Source of the DNA: Dehalococcoidia bacterium UBA7891
GTDB lineage: Bacteria; Chloroflexota; Dehalococcoidia; Lucifugimonadales; UBA826
NCBI GenBank assembly: GCA_002500485.1
Contig: DLRJ01000033.1
Coordinates: 7,470-71,469 of the forward strand
Reading direction: 5' to 3'
Length of the DNA stretch: 64,000 bases
Shown: one piece after another, positions 8,992 through 17,571 of the stretch
Position numbering within the stretch: position 1 is the first letter of the stretch
Layout: each line of letters opens with the position of its first letter
Made by a program: the position numbers and the translations under genes
The notes under the pieces: model-generated
Database searches by the model: none
What the model was told of the DNA's origin: nothing
The model's input: only the letters and a program-made list of their open reading frames with translations

Positions 8992-11382
8992 TCAAGTAAT
9001 ACTAAGTTCTTTAAGCCGTTCATCAAGTTGAATCCTCAATGCTTGGTGTTCTTCTGAAGACAATTCGTAATCTAAATTCAAGACTTTGGAAGCCTCTATT
9101 CCTGCCAGTGATACAAGGTCCGCATCAGATGGATCTGCGACTCTAAAAAACGGAGTCCCACTCTGCCTCCTACCTTCTATTAAATCTCCAGCACCTCGCA
9201 TCCTCAAGTCTTCATCTGCCAACCTGAACCCATCATTTATTCTATGTAATATCTCCATGCGTTCTTTCGAATCAGCACTCGGGTTATCAGACATTAGAAT
9301 GCAATAACTCTGATGTTCACCTCTACCGACTCGTCCTCGGAATTGATGTAATTGAGATAACCCAAACCTCTCGGCACCATCAATCAACATTACACTGGCA
9401 TTAGGAATATCTACCCCCACTTCGATTACGGATGTGGCCACCAAAATATGTAATTTACCAGACCGAAATTCGTTCATTACTGATTCTTTTTCTGGCAATT
9501 TCATTCTTCCATGTAGCAATCCCACTTTCATTTCAGGAAAAATGTCCTTTGACAATTTTTCAAACTCTTCAATGGCTGCCCTTGACTGTAGAGATTCTGA
9601 TTCTTCAATCAGGGGGCAAACAACGAATGCTTGTCTACCCTTCAAAATTTCCTTTCGTATAAAACGATGTACTTCTTCACGCTTATTCTGTTCATAAACA
9701 TATGTTTGAACAGGTTTCCTTCCGACTGGCATCTGGTCTATCACAGACAAATCTAAATCGCCGATCATCGTAAAATATAAGGATCTCGGTATGGGTGTCG
9801 CCGACATCAGTAGCATGTGAGGGCGAGGTTCTAAATGATCAAATACATTCTTTTGATTTATTCCAAACCTATGCTGCTCATCTACAACAAGTAACGCCAA
9901 ATTAGGTATGTCAATTGAATCCTGTATAAGCGCATGCGTTCCAACGATAATATCGGCCTGCCCGGAGCGAATAATTTCTTGGGTAAGGGCTTTCTCTCGG
10001 TTTCCCAAACTCCCATTTAGCAAGGCAATTGTTAATTTGTTGTCCGAACCTTCTATATTTGTTTCAATGATGTTCGGTAACCCTTCCATCAAAGGAGTAG
10101 AACTGGAATCAGAGAAAAAATTCCGTAAAGTCATAAAATGCTGTTCGGACAAAACTTCAGTTGGTACCATCATCGCAGACTGATAGCCATCGGCTGCGGC
10201 CTGTATCATCCCGGTCAAGGCAACTAATGTTTTTCCACTTCCTACGTCTCCCTGGAGAACACGGCGCATAGGAATACCGCTAGATAAATCTTCACAAATC
10301 TCATCCATGCACCTAGATTGAGCCAAGGTAAGTTTGAATGGTAGCGTGGAAATGAATAGGCTGAGTATGTCACGGTTTTGATTCAGTGATATTCCAGAAA
10401 CTTGGTTCTTCCAATCAAGTTTCTTCTTTCGCATGGCCAGTTGTACTAAAAACAATTCGTCGAAAGCTATTCTTCTACGGGCTCTACTGAAATCTTGAAT
10501 GTTTCTAGGATAATGATATCTAGCAACCGCTTTTTTTATAGGATAAAGACCTGTTCGGCTGAGCAAAGTTTCTGGAAGATATTCATCTAATTGATCCAAG
10601 GCAGACGTAAGAGCCGCATGTATCTCTCTTCTCAAAGTCTTTACAATAATTCCTTGAGTCAATTTATACACCGGCACTAATCGGCCGGTATGTAACTTGG
10701 TAACCCGTGGGTTGATTCGGTCATAAACTGGATTCTTGTATGTCGGTTTCCCTTTTTCGTATTCCACTTTCCCACTCAACATCACTTTATCTCCAGGCTT
10801 GAGGTCCTTAAGGATCCATTGCTGTCCGAAAAAGGTCACTTTCATTGAACCTGTCGTATCCGAAAATTCAATTTCCACCCGATCATGTTTTCCGTTACGA
10901 CTTTTCTTAAGTTGCAAGGATTTCACGGATAATTCGGATGACTGGGTTTCCCCGCTGATCAAATCAGAGATTTTCCGTATGTTACTAAAATCCTCGTGTC
11001 GTTCAGGGAAATGCAAAATCAAATCTTTTACTGTGTTCAAACCTAAAGACTCTGATATCTTTTTTACAGGCCAGCCCCTCCCGCTCTTCTTAAATGATTC
11101 GATAGAGTCGGCCAAGAAAATATCTTTTCGTGGAGTTGAGAAATTAGGTTTCACATCAGGAGTTAATGCTCGAATCAATTCCCCCACTACATAAGCTCGT
11201 TGCTGGTTATTCATAATTGAATAGCCTTTCAAAGGCTCCAAAAATCGCTCTGGGAGCATTCCGACATTTGAAGACAAAAAGGCCTCTATCCCTCCAATCA
11301 CAGTGGAGTTATTAAATTCCGAAGCTACTTCCTGCTTCAGAATCTTTCTCAAGGTTTCCACCATCAAATTACGATTGACCAT
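8992..11382 (-). CDS. recG: ATP-dependent DNA helicase RecG
   Basis: RecG remodels stalled replication forks and branched DNA. The 796 residues include an N-terminal extension, the wedge/OB domain (around residues 150-250, with the motif KVTFFGQ), then a superfamily 2 motor: Walker A GDVGSGKT, the Walker B box DEQH (VVDEQHRFG, typical of RecG), SATPIPRSL (motif III) and QFRGRVGRG (motif VI), followed by the C-terminal hook. The upstream neighbour is the FakA/DAK2 gene, 21 bases away, and rpmB lies beyond; the order rpmB, DAK2, recG is common in Gram-positive-type genomes. The start is ATG at 11382; a second Met at residue 7 is also possible. Confidence 0.96.
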   Translation of the reverse strand: MVNRNLMVETLRKILKQEVASEFNNSTVIGGIEAFLSSNVGMLPERFLEPLKGYSIMNNQQRAYVVGELIRALTPDVKPNFSTPRKDIFLADSIESFKKSGRGWPVKKISESLGLNTVKDLILHFPERHEDFSNIRKISDLISGETQSSELSVKSLQLKKSRNGKHDRVEIEFSDTTGSMKVTFFGQQWILKDLKPGDKVMLSGKVEYEKGKPTYKNPVYDRINPRVTKLHTGRLVPVYKLTQGIIVKTLRREIHAALTSALDQLDEYLPETLLSRTGLYPIKKAVARYHYPRNIQDFSRARRRIAFDELFLVQLAMRKKKLDWKNQVSGISLNQNRDILSLFISTLPFKLTLAQSRCMDEICEDLSSGIPMRRVLQGDVGSGKTLVALTGMIQAAADGYQSAMMVPTEVLSEQHFMTLRNFFSDSSSTPLMEGLPNIIETNIEGSDNKLTIALLNGSLGNREKALTQEIIRSGQADIIVGTHALIQDSIDIPNLALLVVDEQHRFGINQKNVFDHLEPRPHMLLMSATPIPRSLYFTMIGDLDLSVIDQMPVGRKPVQTYVYEQNKREEVHRFIRKEILKGRQAFVVCPLIEESESLQSRAAIEEFEKLSKDIFPEMKVGLLHGRMKLPEKESVMNEFRSGKLHILVATSVIEVGVDIPNASVMLIDGAERFGLSQLHQFRGRVGRGEHQSYCILMSDNPSADSKERMEILHRINDGFRLADEDLRMRGAGDLIEGRRQSGTPFFRVADPSDADLVSLAGIEASKVLNLDYELSSEEHQALRIQLDERLKELSIT

Positions 11383-11403
11383 TGCCGATATGCCAACTGA
11401 TAA

Positions 11404-13068
11404 TTAATTACTTAAAACAGAGATCAGGTAGTCATAATGAGGTTGCCCACCTACGTGCAGTTCAATAATATCTTCTTCCAAATTTTCCACGTTGTGATCC
11501 AAGATCTTATTGATCCGATCAATATCATTGCTATTCATCCCGTTGCCCACAAGAACTGTGACATGTTCTACATGTTGCCCTAATTCCTCTTGAATTACCT
11601 CCAGGAATAACTCATCCAAGGTATCTCCAGACTTACGAATCTCTCCTTCAGTCATCACTATTGGTTGCAATCGACCCACCTCCATACCGTTTATTTTCAC
11701 AGACCTGGAGGATTTAAATATCGCAATTGTCTTAATATGGGGTATCAGTCGGCCCATTATTTCTTTGTTTTGTAAAGCGGATATTTCTGGATTAAAATTA
11801 AAAATACATTCTAGCCCTTGAACTTGAGTTTCCGTCGGCAACACCTCGATGGTTGCGGTGAGCAATTCAGCAGCCTGATTAGCAGCCGGGATGACATTTT
11901 TGTCGTTAGTTAAAAGTAAAATAGAATCTGCCCTAACTTGATTGACTGCTGTAACTATATCTTCCACGCTGGGATTCATATCCAATCCCCCGTCAATCGC
12001 CAGATCAACACCTAGTTCATTATTCATCCTTAGAATCCCGTCCCCATTAACAATGGACATAAGCGCCGTTTGACCAGGTAAATCAATTTTTACGGAAGGT
12101 TTTTCCTTCTTGGAAGAATTTAAAATGTCCTGGGACTGTGTTTCCATATTTTCTATCGATACTGACCCTATACTTCCTATCGCAATAGCTTTGGTAAGTA
12201 CTTTACCCGGGTCAACGGTGTGTATATGAATTCTGAATATATCCCTATCCCCTACTATCACAGTAGATGTTCCTAAACCTTGGAAAAGGTTTTCTATACC
12301 CTCCATATCGGTTTTGGTATCGAGAAGAAATTGAGTACAATAGCCAAAATCATCTTCAGATCCAAAATGATCAGAAATAAGATTCTCAACCCCCAAACCA
12401 TCTCCCTTCGGAAGTCTCAATAAGACAGGAAAATTATTAGGGTCGTTACCTTCAAGGAAAATCGACATACCTTTCAACATGACTTCAAGCCCATATCCCC
12501 CCGAATCCACCACTCCACTTTCCTTTAGTATCTGCAACAATTCAGGGGTTCTATCTACTGATTTTTCCGCCTCTTCAACGAGGGAGCGGAAGAAATTTTT
12601 AATGGAGATATTTTTTCTTTTAAGAAATTCCGCCTTCTTTGCAACATCTGACAATACTGTGAGCATAGTCCCTTCCGCCGGCTCTGCTACAGATTTAAAT
12701 GCCTTGAGTCTGGCATTTTCAATAGCGCCTGCGATGAGTTCAAAGTCAACATCGGACGTGTGGCGGGACAAATGATCAGACAATCCTCGAAATATTTGAG
12801 ACAGGATTATCCCACTATTACCTCTTCCTTCGTAAAGAGCCGCCTGTGAGAGCTGGTCTGTAAGTTCATAAAGATTGTTGTATGAAACTGAGGACATCCG
12901 AGATTGCATGCCATGCAGGGTACCGTACATGTTGGTGCCAGTATCCCCGTCAGGAACCGGAAAGACATTTAGAGAATTTATGGCTTCAACATGTCGCTTA
13001 AAAAAAACAACAGAGGAGCTAAACATTCCAAAAAAAGTATCTGCTATTGTTACATTGAAATCCGTCAT
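11404..13068 (-). CDS. DAK2-domain protein, FakA/YloV-like fatty acid kinase
   Basis: The N-terminal 200 residues are a DhaL/DAK2 kinase domain with the ATP/Mg motif NVFPVPDGDTGTNM, followed by the EGRGNSGIILSQ loop. The remaining 350 residues form the middle and DegV-like C-terminal parts of FakA (YloV), which in Firmicutes phosphorylates fatty acids bound to FakB. The length of 554 residues matches that family. No FakB (DegV) gene is in this window. It lies between rpmB (divergent) and recG (same strand), a widely conserved neighbourhood. The fatty-acid-kinase role is inferred from family knowledge. Confidence 0.85.
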   Translation of the reverse strand: MTDFNVTIADTFFGMFSSSVVFFKRHVEAINSLNVFPVPDGDTGTNMYGTLHGMQSRMSSVSYNNLYELTDQLSQAALYEGRGNSGIILSQIFRGLSDHLSRHTSDVDFELIAGAIENARLKAFKSVAEPAEGTMLTVLSDVAKKAEFLKRKNISIKNFFRSLVEEAEKSVDRTPELLQILKESGVVDSGGYGLEVMLKGMSIFLEGNDPNNFPVLLRLPKGDGLGVENLISDHFGSEDDFGYCTQFLLDTKTDMEGIENLFQGLGTSTVIVGDRDIFRIHIHTVDPGKVLTKAIAIGSIGSVSIENMETQSQDILNSSKKEKPSVKIDLPGQTALMSIVNGDGILRMNNELGVDLAIDGGLDMNPSVEDIVTAVNQVRADSILLLTNDKNVIPAANQAAELLTATIEVLPTETQVQGLECIFNFNPEISALQNKEIMGRLIPHIKTIAIFKSSRSVKINGMEVGRLQPIVMTEGEIRKSGDTLDELFLEVIQEELGQHVEHVTVLVGNGMNSNDIDRINKILDHNVENLEEDIIELHVGGQPHYDYLISVLSN

Positions 13069-13220
13069 AGATACACCACAACAAAAATATGCTGGAAGTA
13101 TAATAAAGGATATGGTATTTTTTAACCTAGATTTCTTCCAATGCTAAGGTGATTTAGTGACTTGGAAATTGATTCAGCGACCCATAAAAGATACGTAATA
13201 AAATTACCGAAAGGCGAAAA

Positions 13221-13418
13221 ATGGCTACATGTGAAGCTCCCAATTGTAAAATTCAGGTACGTACCGGCAATAATGTTAGCCATTCTAAAAGGCGAACGCG
13301 AAGGACATGGAGTCCGAACATTCACAAAGCCACTATTGAAATTGATGGCCAGATGAAAAAAGTCAGTTTATGCACTCGCTGCTTGAGGACCCAATACAAA
13401 ACGGCGATGAAAGACTGA
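13221..13418 (+). CDS. rpmB: 50S ribosomal protein bL28
   Basis: This is a 65-residue bL28 of the large ribosomal subunit. It has the family features SHSKRRTRRTWSPNI in the middle and a basic C-terminus. Four cysteines (residues 4 and 9, and the CTRC pair) suggest a zinc-binding C+ form, though the first pair is spaced C-x4-C rather than the usual C-x2-C. It is transcribed away from the DAK2/recG pair. The GGCGAAAA stretch before the ATG serves as a weak ribosome site. Confidence 0.92.
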   Translation: MATCEAPNCKIQVRTGNNVSHSKRRTRRTWSPNIHKATIEIDGQMKKVSLCTRCLRTQYKTAMKD

Positions 13419-13446
13419 GAACTAAGTAATAAAGCTCTGTAGTTCT
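13418..13446 (+). terminator. Possible terminator after rpmB
   Basis: AGAACTA (13418-13424) and TAGTTCT (13440-13446) form a 7-bp stem with a 15-base loop right after the rpmB stop, followed by an AT-rich but short T tract. It is weak as an intrinsic terminator. Confidence 0.3.
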
Positions 13447-13467
13447 ATTTATACGTCAATCCTTGCG

Positions 13468-13497
13468 TTGACACTGCTTGCCTTGCCTTACTATTAT
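13468..13497 (+). promoter_or_regulatory. Sigma70-type promoter for the DapA-family/MfnB operon
   Basis: A perfect TTGACA (13468-13473) and TATTAT (13492-13497) are 18 bases apart. The start point would be near 13504, giving a leader of about 70 bases that contains a strong hairpin. Confidence 0.6.
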
Positions 13498-13519
13498 TAA
13501 TTCTGTTCATTTCTAGTAT

Positions 13520-13540
13520 TAGCTGCTTGTGAAGCAGCTA
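13520..13540 (+). promoter_or_regulatory. Hairpin in the leader of the DapA-family gene
   Basis: TAGCTGCTT (13520-13528) and AAGCAGCTA (13532-13540) pair perfectly over 9 bp around a GTG triloop. There is no T run after it, so it is not an ordinary terminator. It lies between the predicted promoter and the GAGG ribosome site at 13561. It could be an RNA-stabilising or protein-binding element, or an operator dyad in DNA. Confidence 0.5.
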
Positions 13541-13573
13541 TATGAATAAGTTCACATATTGAGGTTCATTTGC

Positions 13574-14545
13574 ATGGCTGAATACAGCAAACCCGAAGCG
13601 GTTGATTGGGCGAAAGAAAATCTTCGCGGGCAATGGTCCACCCTAATGACCCCTTTTACGTCAGAAGATGAGATAGATGAAGAGGGACTTCGCAGAGATA
13701 TACGACATGTAAAATCTTTAGGTACCAAAGGTGCTGGTTGCACCTGGGGCATGGGGGAATTCTGGACTCTAACTAAAGAGGAAAGATTCCGAGTCTATGA
13801 CATTGTTAGCGATGAAGCTGGAAATAACTGGCCAATTGGAGCTCATGTGTCCCACACATCTTTAAAAGAAATGCTAGATCTGGCCAGCTATGCCGAACAT
13901 GCTGGGTTTGATTTACTAATTGTGGCTGCTCCTTATTTTGCTACACGAACTGAAGATCAAGTGATAGATTGGGTAGGAAGCTTAGCCGACAACACAAATT
14001 TGGCGATTATGTATTACAACTCTCCACAATTTGGAACTGTTCTAGATGCAAACGGGTTAGAGCGCATTTGCAATATTTCCAATGTAGTTGGAGTCAAAGA
14101 GGCCAGTTTCAATCCAGAACTTTCAATTGACACTCACTTAAAAATAGGTAAGCAAGCCATCATAAGTACCCCCGATGAATGGATATTCCAAAAAGGAAAA
14201 GAACTAGGTTTTGAACAACAAGTTATGTTTGCCAACACCTCTGACTGGAGATTTGATACACCTGACTCCAACTACTATGTACAGTTTATTGACAAAGTGA
14301 TGGAAGGGGACCTTGATAAGGATTTCTATAACACTAACATAAAGCCAATTAAAGAGGTTTCAGATAAATGGTGGAAATACACTGTGCAGAAGATGGGGGG
14401 AGCATTACCTGCCTCCTTATGCAAATACTGGGGTGAACTCATGGGCATGTCAGGCGGACATGTCAGGGCACCACTGACCGATCTTACAGATGATGAAAAG
14501 AAACGATTAAAAAATGATATAGCCGCTGCCACAGGCAGGCTGTAA
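13574..14545 (+). CDS. DapA/NanA-family lyase or aldolase
   Basis: This is a TIM-barrel enzyme of the dihydrodipicolinate synthase/N-acetylneuraminate lyase family, using a Schiff base to make or break C-C bonds next to a keto acid. Lys175 in GVKEASFNP is the Schiff-base lysine, and the active-site Tyr lies in AIMYYNSPQFG. It has 323 residues and is clearly divergent from the true dapA at 45874 in this window, so a different aldolase or hydratase role is likely. The ATG at 13574 has GAGG 9 bases upstream; a TTG further upstream (13559) would place the ribosome site inside the gene. It forms a pair with the MfnB-like gene 41 bases downstream. Confidence 0.82.
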   Translation: MAEYSKPEAVDWAKENLRGQWSTLMTPFTSEDEIDEEGLRRDIRHVKSLGTKGAGCTWGMGEFWTLTKEERFRVYDIVSDEAGNNWPIGAHVSHTSLKEMLDLASYAEHAGFDLLIVAAPYFATRTEDQVIDWVGSLADNTNLAIMYYNSPQFGTVLDANGLERICNISNVVGVKEASFNPELSIDTHLKIGKQAIISTPDEWIFQKGKELGFEQQVMFANTSDWRFDTPDSNYYVQFIDKVMEGDLDKDFYNTNIKPIKEVSDKWWKYTVQKMGGALPASLCKYWGELMGMSGGHVRAPLTDLTDDEKKRLKNDIAAATGRL

Positions 14546-14586
14546 ATAGAAACACAGAACAGAATTAGTCACGAGGAATACACAAA

Positions 14587-15570
14587 ATGATTCTTATGGT
14601 AAGTGTCCAAGATTTATATGAAGCAAAGCAAGCTCTAAAAGGCGGAGCTGATATAGTCGATGTCAAGAACCTTCAAGAAGCCCTAGTAGGTTCGGCTCAT
14701 CCTAACGTAGTGAAAGAAATCAGAGATGAAGTTCCAAGTGCACACCACGCAAGTGTCACCTTAGGAGTTGTGCCTAACCAAATAGGCACCGTCTCTATGG
14801 CTGTTTATGCCGCCGGAATCCTGGACGCAACTTCGGTCAAAGTAGGCTTCATGGTGAGTGAATACGATGTGGCACTAGAAACGTTATTAGCAGCAAAAGA
14901 AGCTCTAATAGGAACTCAAACTAAACTAATTGGCTCACTTTTTGCAGACAATCTACTCTATGACGGTGGCATTGACCCAGACCTCATGGTGCAATTGGCG
15001 AAAGAAGGTCAATGTGACGGTTTTTTAATAGATACACTTGTAAAAGACGGTAGAAATTTATTCGACTTTGTACCTGAAGATCGTCTGAAAGAAATGGTTT
15101 TGGAGGGAAAAGAATTGGGCATGAGCACAGCCCTGTCAGGCCATTTGAAGATGAGTGACCTTGACGAGCTATCAAGAGTCAATCCTGATATTGTTGGAGT
15201 CAGAGGAGCCGTTTGCCAAAAAGGAGATCGTGACTCTCGGGTTCACTGGGAATCTGTATCGGAGTTCAAAAAACAACTAGATCTCAGGCAAACCGGCGAA
15301 ATAGATGTATATCCTGAAAATAGAACCTCATCCGTAAACCAAGAATCAAACGGATGGATAATAATAGATGGCACAGGAAAGACCTGTGCCGGGATAATAG
15401 CAACTCTTAGTGAGCAAATAAATGCCGATACCGCGTCGTTTGTTGAAGTGATAATACCTGACGTTTTAAACACATATGACTTAATAGTCTGGGCAGAAAA
15501 AAACAGCCATGACATTGTTACTCAGAGAAAAGATGCAGAAGGTTCTGTGAGAATGCTTATTAAGCCATAA
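14587..15570 (+). CDS. MfnB-like (5-formylfuran-3-yl)methyl phosphate synthase fused to a TusA-like domain
   Basis: Residues 1-240 match the UPF0264/MfnB family, TIM-barrel enzymes that in methanogens condense two glyceraldehyde-3-phosphates to the furan precursor of methanofuran. The opening GGADIVDVKN places the catalytic lysine at residue 27, exactly where MfnB has it, and GSLFAD and ALSGHLK follow later. Residues 256-327 are an extra domain with the D-x5-C spacing and overall strand-helix pattern of TusA/SirA sulfur carriers (Cys267, then VIIPDVLNTYDLIVWAEKN); the CPxP motif is changed to CAGI. The fusion is unusual. AGGA precedes the ATG. A strong terminator follows. The actual product in this organism is unknown. 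Confidence 0.82.
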   Translation: MILMVSVQDLYEAKQALKGGADIVDVKNLQEALVGSAHPNVVKEIRDEVPSAHHASVTLGVVPNQIGTVSMAVYAAGILDATSVKVGFMVSEYDVALETLLAAKEALIGTQTKLIGSLFADNLLYDGGIDPDLMVQLAKEGQCDGFLIDTLVKDGRNLFDFVPEDRLKEMVLEGKELGMSTALSGHLKMSDLDELSRVNPDIVGVRGAVCQKGDRDSRVHWESVSEFKKQLDLRQTGEIDVYPENRTSSVNQESNGWIIIDGTGKTCAGIIATLSEQINADTASFVEVIIPDVLNTYDLIVWAEKNSHDIVTQRKDAEGSVRMLIKP

Positions 15571-15597
15571 GGCAGCAGCAAATCAAAAATTAGGATG

Positions 15598-15628
15598 CAC
15601 TCGATGATTCATTTCGTCGAGTGTTTTT
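15598..15628 (+). terminator. Rho-independent terminator
   Basis: CACTCGA (15598-15604) and TCGAGTG (15617-15623) form a 7-bp stem followed directly by TTTTT. It ends the DapA-family/MfnB-like operon. Confidence 0.8.
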
Positions 15629-15655
15629 CTATTATGCTAGGATTAAAGAACTGTT

Positions 15656-15928
15656 ATGGACTCAAATATTTATGAAATAGTTGGCTTAATACGGGACATG
15701 GCATTCATAGTTTGCCTCCCATTGATTTGCATTTTCTTAATTTTGACTATTGTAAAAATCAATCGCCTGTTGGAGTCCCTTACTAGGAATTTTCAAAATG
15801 TGGAAAACATTACTGATAACATCGCAGGTAAATTCTCGGGGAGCATGGGACTTTTTGGCGGCCTTATAAAATTGTTTACCTGGGCCGGAGGATTTTCCAG
15901 AAAAAACCATCGAAAAGGAGACGACTAA
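15656..15928 (+). CDS. Small membrane protein
   Basis: This 90-residue protein has one clear transmembrane helix near the N-terminus (residues 15-35, FIVCLPLICIFLILTIV) followed by a polar amphipathic stretch (LLESLTRNFQNVENITDNI) and a short hydrophobic Gly-rich segment. This layout resembles DUF948-like membrane anchors that commonly precede YtxH proteins. Its stop overlaps the start of the YtxH gene (TAATG), so the two are translationally coupled. The function is unknown. Confidence 0.7.
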   Translation: MDSNIYEIVGLIRDMAFIVCLPLICIFLILTIVKINRLLESLTRNFQNVENITDNIAGKFSGSMGLFGGLIKLFTWAGGFSRKNHRKGDD

Positions 15929-16290
15929 TGGCTAAAGACAATGGTGGTGGCTTTTCCACCGGACTTATCTTGGGGGCAATTATAGGAACCGTTGCCGGAA
16001 TACTAATGGCTCCTAAACCTGGGTCTGAAACCCGGTCCGAACTTTTAGAGAAAAGTGATTATTGGCGAGAAAAAGCTGAAAGATTTTCCGACATAATAGT
16101 AGAAAGGCTAGGTCCGACACTTGAAACAGTTCGAGATAACGTACCTCCAACAATAGAAAATATGAAAGCCCGGATTGACCCCTTAATAGAGCAAGTGAAT
16201 TCAAGATTTGTAGGTCCAGACACAAATGTATCTGAGGAACCTCATTCAGAGACAGGTATTAATAGTGACGATTCAGCAAAACCCTCATAA
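15928..16290 (+). CDS. YtxH-domain protein
   Basis: This 120-residue protein begins with a glycine-rich single membrane helix (LILGAIIGTVAGILMAPKPGSETR) that is the hallmark of the YtxH/general-stress family, followed by a charged, mostly helical tail with a Pro-rich end. Its start overlaps the stop of the preceding membrane-protein gene. YtxH proteins are often linked to stress, but the biochemical role is unknown. It converges with pheA. Confidence 0.8.
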   Translation: MAKDNGGGFSTGLILGAIIGTVAGILMAPKPGSETRSELLEKSDYWREKAERFSDIIVERLGPTLETVRDNVPPTIENMKARIDPLIEQVNSRFVGPDTNVSEEPHSETGINSDDSAKPS

Positions 16291-16305
16291 AATAGGATCT
16301 AAGCG

Positions 16306-17142
16306 CTACACATCACCTTTAGGGTAGGAACCAAAAATTTTCAGCATGGACACTTTTTTTTGAAGCGAGTCCAGTGCCTGTTTAACTTCAACGGTTCTCC
16401 TGTGCCCATCGATATCTACCAGAAAAACATAACGGCCTAAACGTCTTTTATTCGGTCTCGACTCAATCTTCACAAGATTGATGTTTCTAGCTGCGAATTC
16501 TGTCAAAGACTCGCTAAGTATACCGGGGCTATCTCCATCAAATTCAAAGCAAAGAGAGGTTTTATCATTTGAAGTTATTTCGTGGTCATCCTGTGAAAGA
16601 ATAACAAACCTGGTTTCATTGTTGGGGTTGTCCTCTACATTTTTTTGCAGAACTACCGCCCCATACAAATTAGCAGATCTTTCGCTTGATATAGCAGCTG
16701 AGTTCGGTGTCGAATCTAACATCTCCTCAACAGCTTTAGCGTTGCTTAAGGAAGCCATCAAGGTAGCTTGCGGTATATTATTCAGAAGAAATTGCCTACA
16801 TTGACCCAATGATTGCGGGTGAGAAAATACAGTAGTGATATTTTCAAGATCAATTTCCTTCTGAGCCATCAAATAATGATTTATGGGGACTATGACTTCA
16901 CCACAAATCGATAAGGTTGAATCGTGAATGAGTAAATCAAGTGTGAAAGTGACTCCACCCTCAATACTGTTTTCTATAGGCACGACTCCCTGATAAGATT
17001 CTCCCTCTTCCACTGATTTTGCAACAGCTGGAATCGATTCGACTGGCAAAAGTTCATCAACATTGTTCCACTGCTTAGCTGCCTGCTCACTGTAAGTTCC
17101 GGGAGGACCAAGATACGCTATTTTACGAACAGTTTTATTCAC
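16306..17142 (-). CDS. pheA: Prephenate dehydratase
   Basis: The enzyme converts prephenate to phenylpyruvate in phenylalanine synthesis. The 278 residues match a monofunctional bacterial PheA: catalytic domain starting IAYLGPPGTYSEQAA, the IENSIEGGV segment, the NNETRF motif (Thr-Arg-Phe) near residue 175, then an ACT domain with ESRPNKRRLGRY that binds Phe for feedback control. Its ATG overlaps the stop of the upstream TrkA-N gene by 4 bases (ATGA), so it is the last gene of the K+ operon, an odd functional pairing. Confidence 0.95.
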   Translation of the reverse strand: MNKTVRKIAYLGPPGTYSEQAAKQWNNVDELLPVESIPAVAKSVEEGESYQGVVPIENSIEGGVTFTLDLLIHDSTLSICGEVIVPINHYLMAQKEIDLENITTVFSHPQSLGQCRQFLLNNIPQATLMASLSNAKAVEEMLDSTPNSAAISSERSANLYGAVVLQKNVEDNPNNETRFVILSQDDHEITSNDKTSLCFEFDGDSPGILSESLTEFAARNINLVKIESRPNKRRLGRYVFLVDIDGHRRTVEVKQALDSLQKKVSMLKIFGSYPKGDV

Positions 17143-17558
17143 AAATCCTCCACAAGCATGGGAGCGACGAGGCTTTGCATTTTTTCGGTTATAAGTTCTG
17201 TCACGTCGATTACGATATCGATCCCCAAAAGCCTAAGCAGGTTGGCATTGTCTGGAGTATCACTTATAGCAATGGTCCTGTCTACTTCAAAATGGTGCTT
17301 GGCTATTTGGCATGCTAGCATGTTGTCTTCGTCAGAGCTTAAGGTGGATATGAAAAGGTTAGCCCTTTTTACACCCGCGATATTTTGAGTAGCAATTTTA
17401 GTACCATCACCCAAAACCACTACCGAGCCCAGCAAATTGTCCGCAAGTCTCTGTTTCTCACCAATTTCCTCTATCAGTGTTACTTCAGCACCAGAGGCCA
17501 TCAACCATTCAGCTACTTTAATACCGGTGGTCCCACATCCTAAAATTATCGCGTACAA
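17139..17558 (-). CDS. Stand-alone TrkA-N (RCK-N) protein
   Basis: This 139-residue protein is a single NAD-binding RCK-N fold: YAIILGCGTTGIKVAEWLMASG at the start, an acidic residue at the end of the second strand (LIEE), then GDGT and a final VIDVTELI. No TrkA-C domain is present. The start is placed at TTG 17558 because GAGAGG lies just upstream and the Rossmann strand begins there; longer frames run back into the preceding gene. It overlaps pheA by 4 bases. With the next gene it looks like a split or duplicated KTN regulator of the TrkH channel. Ligand (NAD or nucleotide) binding is inferred. Confidence 0.8.
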   Translation of the reverse strand: MYAIILGCGTTGIKVAEWLMASGAEVTLIEEIGEKQRLADNLLGSVVVLGDGTKIATQNIAGVKRANLFISTLSSDEDNMLACQIAKHHFEVDRTIAISDTPDNANLLRLLGIDIVIDVTELITEKMQSLVAPMLVEDL

Positions 17559-17571
17559 GGTATACCTCTCA

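Noticed and set aside
14587..15570. Archaeal contamination because of MfnB
   Set aside because: The base composition and flanking genes match the rest of the window, and bacterial UPF0264 proteins are known.
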